A stretch of 64,000 nt of DNA from Sphingobium sp. CR2-8 (GCF_035818615.1 NZ_JAYKZY010000001.1:288501-352500), one strand, 5' to 3'; counted from the first letter of the stretch, positions 43,054-53,303 are shown. Numbers and translations: made by a program. Notes: generated by a model not told the origin, from the sequence alone.

Positions 43054-45441
43054 ATGCGCCGCACTTTTTCGGTTTCGCTTCTGGCTGTCGCCGCGGCAAC
43101 TTCGCTGACGGCCTTTGCGCAGGACCAGGTGCCGCCAGCACAAGGCGAAGGCGCGGATGCGCCGGTCGCAGGCGAAATCATCGTGACCGCGCAACGTCGC
43201 GCCGAAAGCCTTCAGAAAGTTCCGGTCAGCGTGACGGCGCTGAGCAGCGAAACGCTGACTTCGCGCAATCTCAACGATCTGACCCAAGTTGCGCGCGCTG
43301 CGCCCACATTGCAGGTTGGTGTCGATAACTCTTTTGCGGTTCGCGGGGTCGGCACGCTTGCCTTTGCTGGCACGGTCGACAGCAGCGTCGCCCTGGCGAT
43401 CGATGAGGTGAATCTGGGCCGTCCTTTGCTCAACAGCCCATTGCTGAACGATCTGGAGCGGGTCGAAGTGCTGAATGGGCCGCAGGGCCTCTTGTTCGGC
43501 AAGAACGCGTCGGCGGGCCTGCTCAATATCGTCACGACCAAGCCGGTTCTTGGCGAATATTCCAGCACGACGAATGTCGAGGTTGGGATGCGTGACACGC
43601 CGTCGGCGAAGGGCAGCGCCGCCACGCTGATTGCCCGTGAAACCGTCAACATTCCGGTATCGCCCAACTCGGCGCTGCGCGTCTCGGGCCTATATTCCTA
43701 TCAGGAACCCGCCACGACCTATGTAGGCACGCCCAATCCCGGTACACGCCACGACTTCAACGCGAAAAGCTATTCCATCAAGGCGAAATATCTTCTGGAG
43801 GCGACGCCTGACCTGACGATCTACCTGATCGGCGACTATAATGAAAACCACGGCATCGCGGGTATTTTCGACAATAGTTTCCGCCAAGTGGACGCCACCA
43901 GTACCAATCTGGCGCCGCTTGCAGGCGACAGGATCACACCGGGCGCGGATAATTTCGCATTCGGCGGCGATGCGAGCCAATTCCGCGACATCAAGACCGG
44001 CGGCGCGCAGGGGAAGGTCAGCTACGAATTCGGATCGGGTTGGGAACTGAGCAACCTGTTCGCTTGGCGGTTCTACGACCAGAACCAGTCGCTCGATGCG
44101 GATTATCTAACCGGCAACGGATTCAACACGAACCGCACGAACGCGCATTACGACCAATATTCAAATGAATTGCGCCTCGCTCTGCCATCGGGCAACCGGC
44201 TGAGCGGGCAGGTCGGTCTTTATTATTTCAAATCGACGCTGGACCTTAGTCGGCAATTGGGCGGCAACAGCTTCCTGCCGGGTTTCGTCGTATCCGGTTA
44301 TCCCTTCTGCGTCGGCGCCAGGGCCGTTCCGGGCGCATTCCCGCCCACCTGCTCGGTCAGCAATGTCGCGCAGCTCGGCGCCGACGCATCCTATACGCTT
44401 AATACCGAAAGCTATGCCGGTTTCGGGCAGCTGACCTACGACCTCACCGATGCCCTGAAGGTCATCGCCGGCGGCCGCATAACCCGCGACAAGATCGACA
44501 TCGACCTGTTGCAGAACCAGCTCAATTATTTCTCCGCACTGGCGGGTCCGCGTGGACGGTTCGGCAAAGACTATTCCAACACGGACTTCAGCTGGAAACT
44601 GGGCGCGCAATATCAGCTCTCGCCCACGGTCATGGCCTATGGCTTCTATGGTCGCGGTTACAAGGGGCCTGGCTTTAATGACAGCTTCCCGACGGCAACC
44701 GCCGATGTGGTGGTGCGCGAAGAACATTCGAACACCGCCGAAGTCGGCATTAAAAGCGCTTTCTTCAATCGCCGGGTAACGCTGAACCTGGCCGCCTTCC
44801 ACACCAAGTTCAGCAATTTCCAGGTCCAGGCCTTCAATCCTTCGACCGTGTCGTTCCAGGTTCAAAATGCCGCGAAGGTCACGTCGAAGGGGATCGAAGC
44901 CTCCCTGTTCGCGTCATTGATCGACGGCCTGTCGATCAATGGCAATGTCGCCATTCTTTCATCGAAATTCGACGATTTCCCCGGCGCCCAATGTTATCCG
45001 ACCCAGACCAGCATGGGGTGTTCGGCTACCGTCTCGACCTTCAATGCCGGTGGCCTGACCTTGCCGGTGTCGCCCAAATTCACCTCCAGCCTTCAGGCGA
45101 CCTATGAATTCCCGACGAGCGGGCAGATCCAGCCGTTCGTCGAGGGCAACTGGTATCACCGATCCTCGGTAAATTATCTGGTCAATCGGGCGCCCGGCGC
45201 GACGATCGATCCGGTGGACATATGGGGAGCCAGCATCGGCGCCAAGGTCGGCGGTTTGCGTGTCGCGCTCTTCTGCAAGAATTGCACGAACAAGCTTCTG
45301 CCCACCGCCATCGGCGTCGACTCCGGTGATGCGAACGCCCGAAACGCCCGCGGGCAAGCCACACCGAAACTGTCTTATACCCAGCAATTCGGGCTGGATT
45401 CGGTTCGCACGATCGGCCTCTCGCTCGGGTTCAAATTCTGA
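43054..45441 (+). CDS. TonB-dependent receptor
   Basis: A 795-residue outer-membrane receptor with signal peptide MRRTFSVSLLAVAAATSLTA and FAQ. The TonB box region reads GEIIVTAQRRAESLQKVP; the plug has SFAVRGVGTL, LNDLERVEVLNGPQGLLFGK and NASAGLLNIVTTKP. The barrel ends in GLSLGFKF. GGGGAGG is 8 bases upstream of ATG 43054. The receptor is followed by a terminator-like hairpin and then a GH2 hydrolase on the same strand, suggesting a carbohydrate ligand; the type resembles siderophore- and terpene-like receptors too, so the ligand stays open. Confidence 0.93.
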   Translation: MRRTFSVSLLAVAAATSLTAFAQDQVPPAQGEGADAPVAGEIIVTAQRRAESLQKVPVSVTALSSETLTSRNLNDLTQVARAAPTLQVGVDNSFAVRGVGTLAFAGTVDSSVALAIDEVNLGRPLLNSPLLNDLERVEVLNGPQGLLFGKNASAGLLNIVTTKPVLGEYSSTTNVEVGMRDTPSAKGSAATLIARETVNIPVSPNSALRVSGLYSYQEPATTYVGTPNPGTRHDFNAKSYSIKAKYLLEATPDLTIYLIGDYNENHGIAGIFDNSFRQVDATSTNLAPLAGDRITPGADNFAFGGDASQFRDIKTGGAQGKVSYEFGSGWELSNLFAWRFYDQNQSLDADYLTGNGFNTNRTNAHYDQYSNELRLALPSGNRLSGQVGLYYFKSTLDLSRQLGGNSFLPGFVVSGYPFCVGARAVPGAFPPTCSVSNVAQLGADASYTLNTESYAGFGQLTYDLTDALKVIAGGRITRDKIDIDLLQNQLNYFSALAGPRGRFGKDYSNTDFSWKLGAQYQLSPTVMAYGFYGRGYKGPGFNDSFPTATADVVVREEHSNTAEVGIKSAFFNRRVTLNLAAFHTKFSNFQVQAFNPSTVSFQVQNAAKVTSKGIEASLFASLIDGLSINGNVAILSSKFDDFPGAQCYPTQTSMGCSATVSTFNAGGLTLPVSPKFTSSLQATYEFPTSGQIQPFVEGNWYHRSSVNYLVNRAPGATIDPVDIWGASIGAKVGGLRVALFCKNCTNKLLPTAIGVDSGDANARNARGQATPKLSYTQQFGLDSVRTIGLSLGFKF

Positions 45442-45451
45442 TACCCAAAGC

Positions 45452-45490
45452 ATGCCCCTGTTCCGCACCCGCTGTACGGGACAGGGGCAT
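45452..45490 (+). terminator. Hairpin after the TonB receptor gene (possible terminator)
   Basis: ATGCCCCTGT (45452-45461) pairs perfectly with ACAGGGGCAT (45481-45490), a 10-bp stem. No T tract follows, so it may instead protect the receptor mRNA or reduce read-through into the GH2 gene. Confidence 0.55.
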
Positions 45491-45507
45491 GATAACCGAT
45501 CAATCAG

Positions 45508-48219
45508 GTGGAGAGGTCTTTGTTCACGCGCCCGCTTACAGGCATCGCCGCTTTGCTCGCCATGGCCGCTCCGGCCGTATCTGCGCAAGTCTGGGCGAAG
45601 GCCGCTACTGCCGCGACGCCGGACAATGATCCTCGGTCCGTCACGCTCCTGTCGACAGGTTGGCGGTTCGACTTTGGCGAGCATTCCGGCGCCGAGCACC
45701 CTGATTTTAATGACGCCAACTGGGACAAGATCGATGTTCCGCACAGTTGGAACCGGGTCGGCTATTATCTGAAGCCTGCCAGAGCCACCGCCAATCGCCC
45801 CGAAACCGTGAACAAGGCGCAGGGGATCGGATGGTATCGGCTTTCGTTCGACGCTGACGCCGCTCTGGCAGGTAAGCGGACATGGCTGGAATTTGACGCT
45901 GCCAGTCGCATCGCAAGCATATGGCTGAATGGCCAGTTTCTGGGCGAACATAAAGGCGGCTATTCGCGCTTCCGCCTCGATGCGACAAAGGCTTTGAAGC
46001 CTGGCGCCGCGAACATCCTTGCCGTGCGCGTGGACAACAGCAAGCCCGCGCCCGGTTCTTCCACCGCCGATGTCCTGCCGTTGACGGGCGATTTCTTCGT
46101 GCCGGGCGGCCTTTATCGTCCGGTGCGACTGGTCAGCACCCAAGATGTCCATTTCGACATGATGGATCATGGGGGTTCGGGCATTCGGGCCACTACGCGG
46201 TCGATCGACGCAGGCATCGCCACCATCGATGTCGCAGCATCGCTGCGCAGCGAAATCGGCCAGGCGCGGGGCCTGCGTATGGAAACGCGGCTACTCGACG
46301 CCGAAGGGCGGGTAGCCGCGCGTCATGTGCAAGCCCTCTCCTTTAAGGCCGGGTCCAGCCAATCATCGGCAAGCCTACAATTACCGGCCGCGCACCTGTG
46401 GCAGGGGACGGACGACCCTTATCTCTACCATTTGTCGACCCGCCTGCTTGATCCCAAAGGTCGGACGCTCGATAGCGTCGACCAACCCTTCGGCATCAGG
46501 AAGATGCAGTTCGATGCGAACCGGGGGTTCCTTCTGAACGGAAAGCCCTACCGCCTGCGCGGCGTCGGCTATCATCAGGACCGCGAAGACAAGGGCTGGG
46601 CTATCACCCCCGCCGATGTCGAACAGGATGTCGCGACGATGCGCGAAATGGGTGTGAACAGCATCCGTCTCACCCATTATCAGCATGGTCAGACCATCCA
46701 TGACCTCGCCGACCGCTATGGCCTTGTCCTGTGGGACGAAATCCCTCTGGTGTCGGCATGGACGTTGGGAGAAGCAAAGGAAGCAACCCCCGGCCTGATC
46801 GAAAATGCCCGCCAACAGCTGACCGAACTCATCCGCCAGAATCAAAACCATGCGTCCGTCGCGTCATGGGGCATCGCCAACGAGGTGGATTTCGGTAACT
46901 CGCTGCCCGCCTTCCTGACCAGCTTCAAGGGCGCGCCACCCGATCCCCTGGCGCTGCTTAAGGAACTAGACGCTACCGCCAAGACGCTGGACCCCAGTCG
47001 CCCCACCGCGCTCGCTACCTGCTGCGAAGGGCGCCTGTTCAGCAAGGGCGTGGAGGTGCCGATCACGGCGCCGGAAGCTGATCTGGGCGGCGCGAACCGC
47101 TATTTCGGCTGGTATTATGGCAAGCCGGAGGAGGTCGGTCCCAGTCTGGATGCGCTGCACGCACAGCGGCCCGACCAGGCTCTGGCCGTCACCGAATATG
47201 GCGCGGGTGGTGCGACGACGATCCATACCGACAATGTGCTGGGCGGACCGGTCGATTCCCGTGGTCGCGCGCAACCGGAAGAATATGAAAGCTACGTCCA
47301 TGAAAAAAATTGGGCGGAACTGGCGGGCCGGCCTTACTTTTGGGCGACATGGCTATGGGTCGGATTCGATTTCGCAAGCACCGTTCGTAGTGAAGGCGAT
47401 GCGCAGGACATCAATACCAAGGGCCTGGTGAGTTTCGATCACAAACTCCGCAAGGACGCCTATTATTTCTACAAGGCCAATTGGTCCCGGGAACCTGTCG
47501 TCCACATTACCGGCCGCCGCTACGTCGATCGGGCCTATGGCGTGACGGATGTGCGCGTTTACAGCAACGCGCCATCGACGCAGTTGCTGCTCAACGGGAC
47601 AAGTCTTGGCGCGCGTACCGACTGCGACGGGCATGTCTGCGTCTGGCAGAATGTGCGTCTTGCCGCTGGAACCAACGTCCTGACGGCCCGGGGCAGCATC
47701 AGCGGGACCGCTGTCACGGATCGCGTGGAATGGCGCCTGTCTCCCGATGTCGCGCGCGCCGTTCGTATCGACAGCGGCGCCCTGGTCGCCGCCAAAGGCG
47801 TGGCCGGCATCTATGGCTCGGATAATTTCTTCGACGGGGGGCGGGCAGGCTCGATCGTGGAGCAGGCCGATTTTGGCAAACCGGCCAAGCCCGTGTCGAT
47901 TGCTGGAACGTCGGAAAGTGCCGTTGTCGCCACATATCGGGAAGGCGATTTCCATTATCGCATCCCCCTCGAAGATGGGCGTTATCGCGTAAAACTCACT
48001 TTCGTCGAACCTTCTGCGGCGGGCAAGCCACGGCGATTTTCCGTTTTGGCCAACGACCGGATTGCTATCGGCAACATCGATCTTGGCAAAGCATCATCAT
48101 CCGCCAGGACCGCCGTGGAACGGAATGTTGCCGTTTCGGTCGCAGGCGGCATGCTGGACCTTCACTTTAAGCCTATTGTCGGCGATGCGATCGTGTCCGC
48201 GATAGAGGTCATTCGCTGA
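45508..48219 (+). CDS. Exported GH2 hydrolase (beta-galactosidase-like) with C-terminal malectin-like domain
   Basis: A 903-residue enzyme. The start is GTG 45508; TTG 45520 with GGTGGAG upstream is as likely and gives the signal peptide MFTRPLTGIAALLAMAAPAV. The order is a jelly-roll sugar-binding domain (about 50-200), an immunoglobulin-like domain, and the TIM barrel with acid/base Glu in WGIANEVD and nucleophile Glu in VTEYGAGG. From about residue 750 a malectin-like domain follows (IYGSDNFFDGGRAGS, YRVKLTFVEPSAAGK). GH2 covers beta-galactosidase, beta-mannosidase and beta-glucuronidase; the exact sugar is open. It follows a TonB receptor, so it probably acts on the imported oligosaccharide in the periplasm. 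Confidence 0.88.
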   Translation: MERSLFTRPLTGIAALLAMAAPAVSAQVWAKAATAATPDNDPRSVTLLSTGWRFDFGEHSGAEHPDFNDANWDKIDVPHSWNRVGYYLKPARATANRPETVNKAQGIGWYRLSFDADAALAGKRTWLEFDAASRIASIWLNGQFLGEHKGGYSRFRLDATKALKPGAANILAVRVDNSKPAPGSSTADVLPLTGDFFVPGGLYRPVRLVSTQDVHFDMMDHGGSGIRATTRSIDAGIATIDVAASLRSEIGQARGLRMETRLLDAEGRVAARHVQALSFKAGSSQSSASLQLPAAHLWQGTDDPYLYHLSTRLLDPKGRTLDSVDQPFGIRKMQFDANRGFLLNGKPYRLRGVGYHQDREDKGWAITPADVEQDVATMREMGVNSIRLTHYQHGQTIHDLADRYGLVLWDEIPLVSAWTLGEAKEATPGLIENARQQLTELIRQNQNHASVASWGIANEVDFGNSLPAFLTSFKGAPPDPLALLKELDATAKTLDPSRPTALATCCEGRLFSKGVEVPITAPEADLGGANRYFGWYYGKPEEVGPSLDALHAQRPDQALAVTEYGAGGATTIHTDNVLGGPVDSRGRAQPEEYESYVHEKNWAELAGRPYFWATWLWVGFDFASTVRSEGDAQDINTKGLVSFDHKLRKDAYYFYKANWSREPVVHITGRRYVDRAYGVTDVRVYSNAPSTQLLLNGTSLGARTDCDGHVCVWQNVRLAAGTNVLTARGSISGTAVTDRVEWRLSPDVARAVRIDSGALVAAKGVAGIYGSDNFFDGGRAGSIVEQADFGKPAKPVSIAGTSESAVVATYREGDFHYRIPLEDGRYRVKLTFVEPSAAGKPRRFSVLANDRIAIGNIDLGKASSSARTAVERNVAVSVAGGMLDLHFKPIVGDAIVSAIEVIR

Positions 48220-48369
48220 CGGTCCAGGCTGACATGCGATGGTCGATACCCCGGAACGACCTAGCGACAAACCTTCTTTTCAGGCGGTATCTGCCCATCG
48301 AACAGAAGCGTCACATCCGATCGTTGCGGTCCTGAAAAATCACGGCAATGGGATCGCATCCCGTTATCT

Positions 48370-49446
48370 TTACATCAAGACGACCGGCTTGATGACGGCC
48401 CCTCCCGCCGATGCGGCGACGGCCTGCTCGATGTCGGCGAAGGCGTAGGTTTCGACCAGCTTCTCCAGGGGAAGGCGGCCGGCCATATAATGGACGACAA
48501 GCTGTGGAATGAAGCTCTGTGGATCGACGCCGCCTTCTACCACACCTATGATCCTGCGCCCCATACTCATGATGGCAGCAGGGGCGAAAGTGGCGGCGTC
48601 TTCAGGATAGGCGCCGACCAGCGCCAGCGTTCCCCGTTGCGCCAATTTATCCATGGCGATGGTGACAAGAGCAGGTGACCCCGTCGTATCGATGATATGA
48701 TCGAACATCCCGGTCACATCATCCAGAGCAATGCCGGTTTCAGTCGCGCCGACATCCTGCGCCAGTGACAGGCGATGGGCATGGCGATCGATGACGGTGA
48801 TCCGGCTTGCCCCCGCGATCACGGCCGCCATCACCGCAGACAGACCCACCGCCCCTGCGCCCAGGATCGCGATGGCGTCGCCTGCTGCGACATGCAATGT
48901 TTCCAGCACGGTGCCTGCACCCGTCTGGATGCTGCAACCCAGCGGCGCCAGCAGATGCAGGGGCAGCGTCGGCTCCACCTTGATCACATTGTCGCGATGG
49001 GCCAGCGCATAAGTAGCGAAGGCCGACTGGCCGAAAATGTTGCTATTGACCGGCCTTTTGTCCTGCCAGACGCCGCCTTCGCCGGGTTGCAGGACGGCCT
49101 GGAAGTTGCGCGGGACAAATTCGGCACAATAACCGGGCTGGTGGGCATGGCAGGACCGGCATTGGCCGCAACTGTGAAAACTCAGCAGCACGCTGTCGCC
49201 GCACACGACATGGTCGACCCCGGCACCCACGGCTTCGACGATGCCTGCGCCCTCATGCCCCAATATCACCGGAAACGGAATGGGCAGGTCGCCATCGCGC
49301 ATCACCATGTCGGTATGGCAAATGCCGCATGCGACCATCTTCACCCGTACCTGGCCGGGACCAGGCGGGTCCATCTCCAGGTCCAGGATTTCAAAGGCTG
49401 TGCCGACGCTTTCGACGACGGCGGCCTTGATTGCGATCCGCTCCAT
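48370..49446 (-). CDS. Zinc alcohol dehydrogenase, aryl-alcohol (benzyl alcohol) type
   Basis: A 358-residue medium-chain dehydrogenase. ATG 49446 lies 2 bases after the receptor stop; an ATG at 49479 is inside that gene. Catalytic zinc ligands fit CGICHTD and GHEGAG; the structural zinc loop has CGQCRSCHAHQPGYC. The nucleotide site is AILGAGAVGLSAVMAAVIAG. PLGCSIQTGAGTVLETL is the pattern of aryl-alcohol dehydrogenases such as XylB. It is in one operon with a TonB receptor and divergent-free from the AraC regulator upstream, suggesting uptake and oxidation of an aromatic alcohol or related compound. Confidence 0.88.
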   Translation of the reverse strand: MERIAIKAAVVESVGTAFEILDLEMDPPGPGQVRVKMVACGICHTDMVMRDGDLPIPFPVILGHEGAGIVEAVGAGVDHVVCGDSVLLSFHSCGQCRSCHAHQPGYCAEFVPRNFQAVLQPGEGGVWQDKRPVNSNIFGQSAFATYALAHRDNVIKVEPTLPLHLLAPLGCSIQTGAGTVLETLHVAAGDAIAILGAGAVGLSAVMAAVIAGASRITVIDRHAHRLSLAQDVGATETGIALDDVTGMFDHIIDTTGSPALVTIAMDKLAQRGTLALVGAYPEDAATFAPAAIMSMGRRIIGVVEGGVDPQSFIPQLVVHYMAGRLPLEKLVETYAFADIEQAVAASAGGAVIKPVVLM

Positions 49447-49448
49447 TG

Positions 49449-52031
49449 TCAGAATTCGAAGCCGAAGCGCAGATACCATTCGCGCGGCCGGTTATAGGTG
49501 CCGAAGATGGCGCCCGCCGCTATGTTCGATCCGCCCGATGTCAGATAGCGCTTGTCGGTCAGGTTGGTGCCCCCGGCCGTCAGCGTCCAATGTCCACCCG
49601 GTTCCCTGTAGCTGACGCTGGCATTCACGATGTCGTTGGAAACGCGCCGCAACAGCAACGTCCGCTGCGTGTCGTTCCAGGCGCTCGTACTATGGGTCCA
49701 GTCGGCCAGCAGAACCAACGAGCCGCCATTGGCCAGCTTAGCCTCGTAGCGCGGACTGAGATTGACTTTCCATTTGGGCGTCTTGGGCAACGCTTCGCCT
49801 ACCAGAGTGCCAGCCTGGAAGCTGTTCGCCCCGCCCACGGCGGCCGTAGCCGGCGACACGCTGGTATAATAGGCGTCGATATAACCGATGGCACCGTTCA
49901 CCGTCAGGCCATCGATCGGCGCCGCGATCATTTCCAGCTCGAACCCCTTGATGCGGGCATCGCCGGCATTGGAGATGGTCGGTGACGTGCCGACCTGAAT
50001 ATTCAGCTGGATGTCGCGATAGCGTGTCGTAAACGCCGCGGCGTTGAGTTGCAGGCGTCGGTCGAGCAGGGTCGATTTGATCCCTGCTTCCCAAGTCGTC
50101 GCCTTTTCCTCGTCGAAATCGGGCGCGACATTGCCCTGCGGATTGGTAAGGCGGGTGGTCCAGCCCCCCGTCTTGTAGCCCTTGGACCAGCTGCCATAGA
50201 CCATGACATCTTCGGACGGATGGACCTGCACGCCTACCTTGGGCGAGAAATCGCTGAACTTCTTGCGATTGACGCCGGGCGTATAGACGCGAACCGGATT
50301 GTTCGGGTCAGGATAGCTCAGGCCGGTCTGGCAATTGATCGGCGCCAACGGGAAGGGGCCACCGGGGTTGATGGTCCCGTTCGCATTCGCGCAGCCGAAC
50401 AGCTTGTAGTTGAAACCGTTCAACTCCTGCTGCCCGCCTTCGAACCGCTTGCGTTCGTTGGTGTAGCGGCCGCCGATCGTGATTCCGATCAGGTCTATCG
50501 GCCGGTAATCGACCTGCCCGAAGAAGGCGTAGTTGCGCGTGGCGAGCTCATTGGGGCCATCGACCTGGACCTGACCTTCGGCGAAGGTGACATAGTCATG
50601 CAGATCGCCCTGTTCCTTGAAATAATAGGCGCCCAGCACATAACGCAGCTTTTCTTCGAAGGCGTTGCCCAGCAACTGAAATTCCTGGCTGAACTGCCAT
50701 TGGTTCATCGTGAAGCTAAGCTGCACGAAATTCAGCGGCGACCCATCTGCGTCCAGCCCGGCGTTCCAATGCAGTTCCCGATAAGCGGTGATCGATTTGA
50801 GCGCCACATTGTCCGCCAGGTCGAAATCGACCACCCCGCTCAGGCCCCAGCTTTCCAGGTCGGAATAGCTGTTGCCCGTGGCATAGCTGCGATCCGGATC
50901 GGCGATCAGATAGCGCCCGTCCCAGGGCAGCCGGTTATTGGAAGGGTTGCCGTCGACATTGACGCTGGCGTAGCTCGGCAGCTGGAACTGCGGATTGAAC
51001 TGGGTGCCGGACACTCCGCAAAGGGCCTGTGCATTGCGCGCGGCGATCTGGGCTCCGGTGCTGCCGATACAGAAATTATAGAGGCCCGCGAACAGAAATC
51101 CGGTCGTGCCGGTCGGGTCGAAAGCGGTGCCGGGCAGATTGGTCGTGCCTGCGAAATTGCCGGTCGCCTGCTCCGCCGTTCCCACAAGCTTGTTGGCCGA
51201 CGTCCCCTTGTCCTTGCTGTAGTCGCCGGACAGCGTCACGCGTGCCGCGCCGCCATCGTCCCATTTCAGCTTGCCGCGCAGGTTCCAATTGTCATTCTCC
51301 CCCTCGCGTCGGGCGCTGTCATAGCCGGCCGCCGAAAAGGCGTTGAAGGACGGCGCATTGTTGGCGCGCTGGTCGGGATAGGGGATGCGCTTGAGGAAAC
51401 CGTCGCGGCTCTTGATCCCGAAAGTGAGCGCTGAACTCAGGTCTTCCGTGATCGGAACCGTCACCGATCCGCGCGCATGCAGCAAGCCATAGCTGCCCAC
51501 GGTCACGTCCCCGGCCGCCTTGAACGTCTTGCCCGGATCGGTGGTCACGATCGATATCGCGCCGCCGATGGTATTGCGGCCGAACAGCGTGCCTTGCGGC
51601 CCCTTCAATATTTCCACCCGCTCGACATCCAGCAGATCCTGGTTCGCGCCGACGGTGCGGGCCAGATAGACGCCGTCCAGATAGATGCCTACGCCCGGAT
51701 CGATATTGAATGCGAAATCGTCCGATCCGATGCCACGGACATAGGCGGCCAGAACGGCCGTCGATCCAGAGAAAGGCGTGCCTGCGTCCAGATTGACGTT
51801 CGGCGCGATGGCGGACAGTTGCGACACGCTGCCGACGGCGCGTTCCTGCAAAGCCGCGGCGGTAAAGGCCGAAATGGCGATCGGCACGTCCTGCACATTT
51901 TCCGCGCGCTTCTGCGCCGTAACGACGATCTCCGCAATGCCCCCGCTTTGTGCTGCGCTATCGTCCTGGGCAATCGCCGGGATCACCCAGGCGGTGGATG
52001 CCATCAGCGCCGCTATCGTCAGTTTGCCCAT
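49449..52031 (-). CDS. TonB-dependent receptor linked to the alcohol dehydrogenase
   Basis: An 860-residue receptor. Signal peptide MGKLTIAALMASTAWVIPAI ends at AQ. The TonB box EIVVTAQKRAENVQDVPIAI, plug motifs AYVRGIGSDDF, LLDVERVEILKGPQGTLFGR and NTIGGAISIVTTDP are complete. The barrel ends in REWYLRFGFEF. GGAGG is 9 bases upstream of ATG 52031. Receptors of this exact type are numerous in sphingomonads and are often linked to aromatic or terpene catabolism; the dehydrogenase directly downstream agrees with that. Confidence 0.93.
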   Translation of the reverse strand: MGKLTIAALMASTAWVIPAIAQDDSAAQSGGIAEIVVTAQKRAENVQDVPIAISAFTAAALQERAVGSVSQLSAIAPNVNLDAGTPFSGSTAVLAAYVRGIGSDDFAFNIDPGVGIYLDGVYLARTVGANQDLLDVERVEILKGPQGTLFGRNTIGGAISIVTTDPGKTFKAAGDVTVGSYGLLHARGSVTVPITEDLSSALTFGIKSRDGFLKRIPYPDQRANNAPSFNAFSAAGYDSARREGENDNWNLRGKLKWDDGGAARVTLSGDYSKDKGTSANKLVGTAEQATGNFAGTTNLPGTAFDPTGTTGFLFAGLYNFCIGSTGAQIAARNAQALCGVSGTQFNPQFQLPSYASVNVDGNPSNNRLPWDGRYLIADPDRSYATGNSYSDLESWGLSGVVDFDLADNVALKSITAYRELHWNAGLDADGSPLNFVQLSFTMNQWQFSQEFQLLGNAFEEKLRYVLGAYYFKEQGDLHDYVTFAEGQVQVDGPNELATRNYAFFGQVDYRPIDLIGITIGGRYTNERKRFEGGQQELNGFNYKLFGCANANGTINPGGPFPLAPINCQTGLSYPDPNNPVRVYTPGVNRKKFSDFSPKVGVQVHPSEDVMVYGSWSKGYKTGGWTTRLTNPQGNVAPDFDEEKATTWEAGIKSTLLDRRLQLNAAAFTTRYRDIQLNIQVGTSPTISNAGDARIKGFELEMIAAPIDGLTVNGAIGYIDAYYTSVSPATAAVGGANSFQAGTLVGEALPKTPKWKVNLSPRYEAKLANGGSLVLLADWTHSTSAWNDTQRTLLLRRVSNDIVNASVSYREPGGHWTLTAGGTNLTDKRYLTSGGSNIAAGAIFGTYNRPREWYLRFGFEF

Positions 52032-52130
52032 CTCTCATATCCTCCATAATCATCCCGCCTGTCCCGACGGGCTAAGCCTTGGTCATAGTGCCGTGACATC
52101 GGCAGGTCTTGGACCTGCGCGAACGGCGTA

Positions 52131-53054
52131 TCAGGACGGATGCGAACCGCCGTTGCGCCACTGGCTGGGCGACAAGCCGAATTTCCGGCGGAAGCACCGC
52201 GTAAAGAAGGCGGAATCGCTGAAACCGACGGCAAAGGCGATGTCGGTAATCGTGCGGCCGTCCGCCAGCGACAGAAGCTGCGCCGCTTTGTCCAGCCTGC
52301 GGGTCGTGATGAATGCGGTCGGAGTCGCGCCGACATGGCGAAAGAAGCTTTTCTGCACCGTTCGGGACGACAGGTTGAGCGCCTGTCCTATCAGTGCAGT
52401 GCCCAGATCGGGATGGTCCAGATTGGCGAGAGCGAAATCGACAGGAGAAGGCGACGGTGCCGTCGGCATAGCGCGCGCCGCGCCGCGTCGGCAGACCATG
52501 CGCGCCGCGTCGGCCAGCAGCACACCCGCTTCGGCGTCCAAGTCGTCGAACCGCTCGCGCTGGGTCCACAGGCCCTGCAATAGATGCGAGAGGAGGGCGA
52601 CGTTTGGGTTCTGCGCAGACAGAAGGCGCCCGTGCCAATCCTGCACCATGATGTCCGGTCCCATCAGGGCTTTGGGCACTTGCAGGATCAGGCAATCATT
52701 ATAATGGGATATATCGAGCGTATAAGGCTGATGATCGTCCACGACCGCGATGTCGCCTTGTGCGACGTTATTGATCTGGTCGCCATGGACCATTGTCATG
52801 CGACCACGATGCAGCAGATGGAACAACAGATGCTGGTCGTCGCTGTCGTTCGATACGCGACTGACCTGCGCCCGCTCGCTCAATGCCCTTGCCAGGCCGA
52901 TCGGGCCTAAAGACAAGCGGACCAGCTCTGCCCTGATGCCTTCGGGTGCATGGGCGGTCATGCCCGGAAAAGCGTCCGCGACCACTTCCCGCCAAAAGAT
53001 ATGGCGGCGCGATGCAGGAATCAGGCGCGTGGAAAAATGTTCGACCGCATTCAT
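52131..53054 (-). CDS. AraC-family regulator (FeaR-like)
   Basis: A 307-residue activator-type protein. The N-terminal half is a cupin-like AraC_binding_2 domain (FWREVVADAFPGMTA, LLFHLLHRGRMTMVHGDQ). The C-terminal double helix-turn-helix has GQALNLSSRTVQKSFFRHVG and ITDIAFAVGFSDSAFFTRCF, ending in RRKFGLSPSQWR. FeaR-type members respond to aromatic amines or aldehydes. It is upstream of, and on the same strand as, the TonB receptor and dehydrogenase, and probably controls them. GGAGA is 8 bases upstream of the start. Confidence 0.88.
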   Translation of the reverse strand: MNAVEHFSTRLIPASRRHIFWREVVADAFPGMTAHAPEGIRAELVRLSLGPIGLARALSERAQVSRVSNDSDDQHLLFHLLHRGRMTMVHGDQINNVAQGDIAVVDDHQPYTLDISHYNDCLILQVPKALMGPDIMVQDWHGRLLSAQNPNVALLSHLLQGLWTQRERFDDLDAEAGVLLADAARMVCRRGAARAMPTAPSPSPVDFALANLDHPDLGTALIGQALNLSSRTVQKSFFRHVGATPTAFITTRRLDKAAQLLSLADGRTITDIAFAVGFSDSAFFTRCFRRKFGLSPSQWRNGGSHPS

Positions 53055-53303
53055 CGCACCATCTCCCGTGGCGCGTAAGATGCGGATGCAGTCATGGCAT
53101 TAGGCTGGCCCATATACCCCCTCCTTGCCCGTCGCTTTCCCATTATGTTTCCACGAACCGGCACAGACATTGTGTCACAAGCATACAAATACTGCAAGTG
53201 GGCACGCGCGGTCGAAGCGGCGTTTCGTCGTTGAGCAATCCGCATATGCAAGGAACCGCATAGGCGACTGGCCGGTTGGAGGTCCGCAACCCAAGGAGCA
53301 GCA

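Noticed and set aside
48350..48362. GGGAT-CGC-ATCCC hairpin between GH2 and the dehydrogenase
   Set aside because: A 5-bp stem without T tract; too short to name a terminator.
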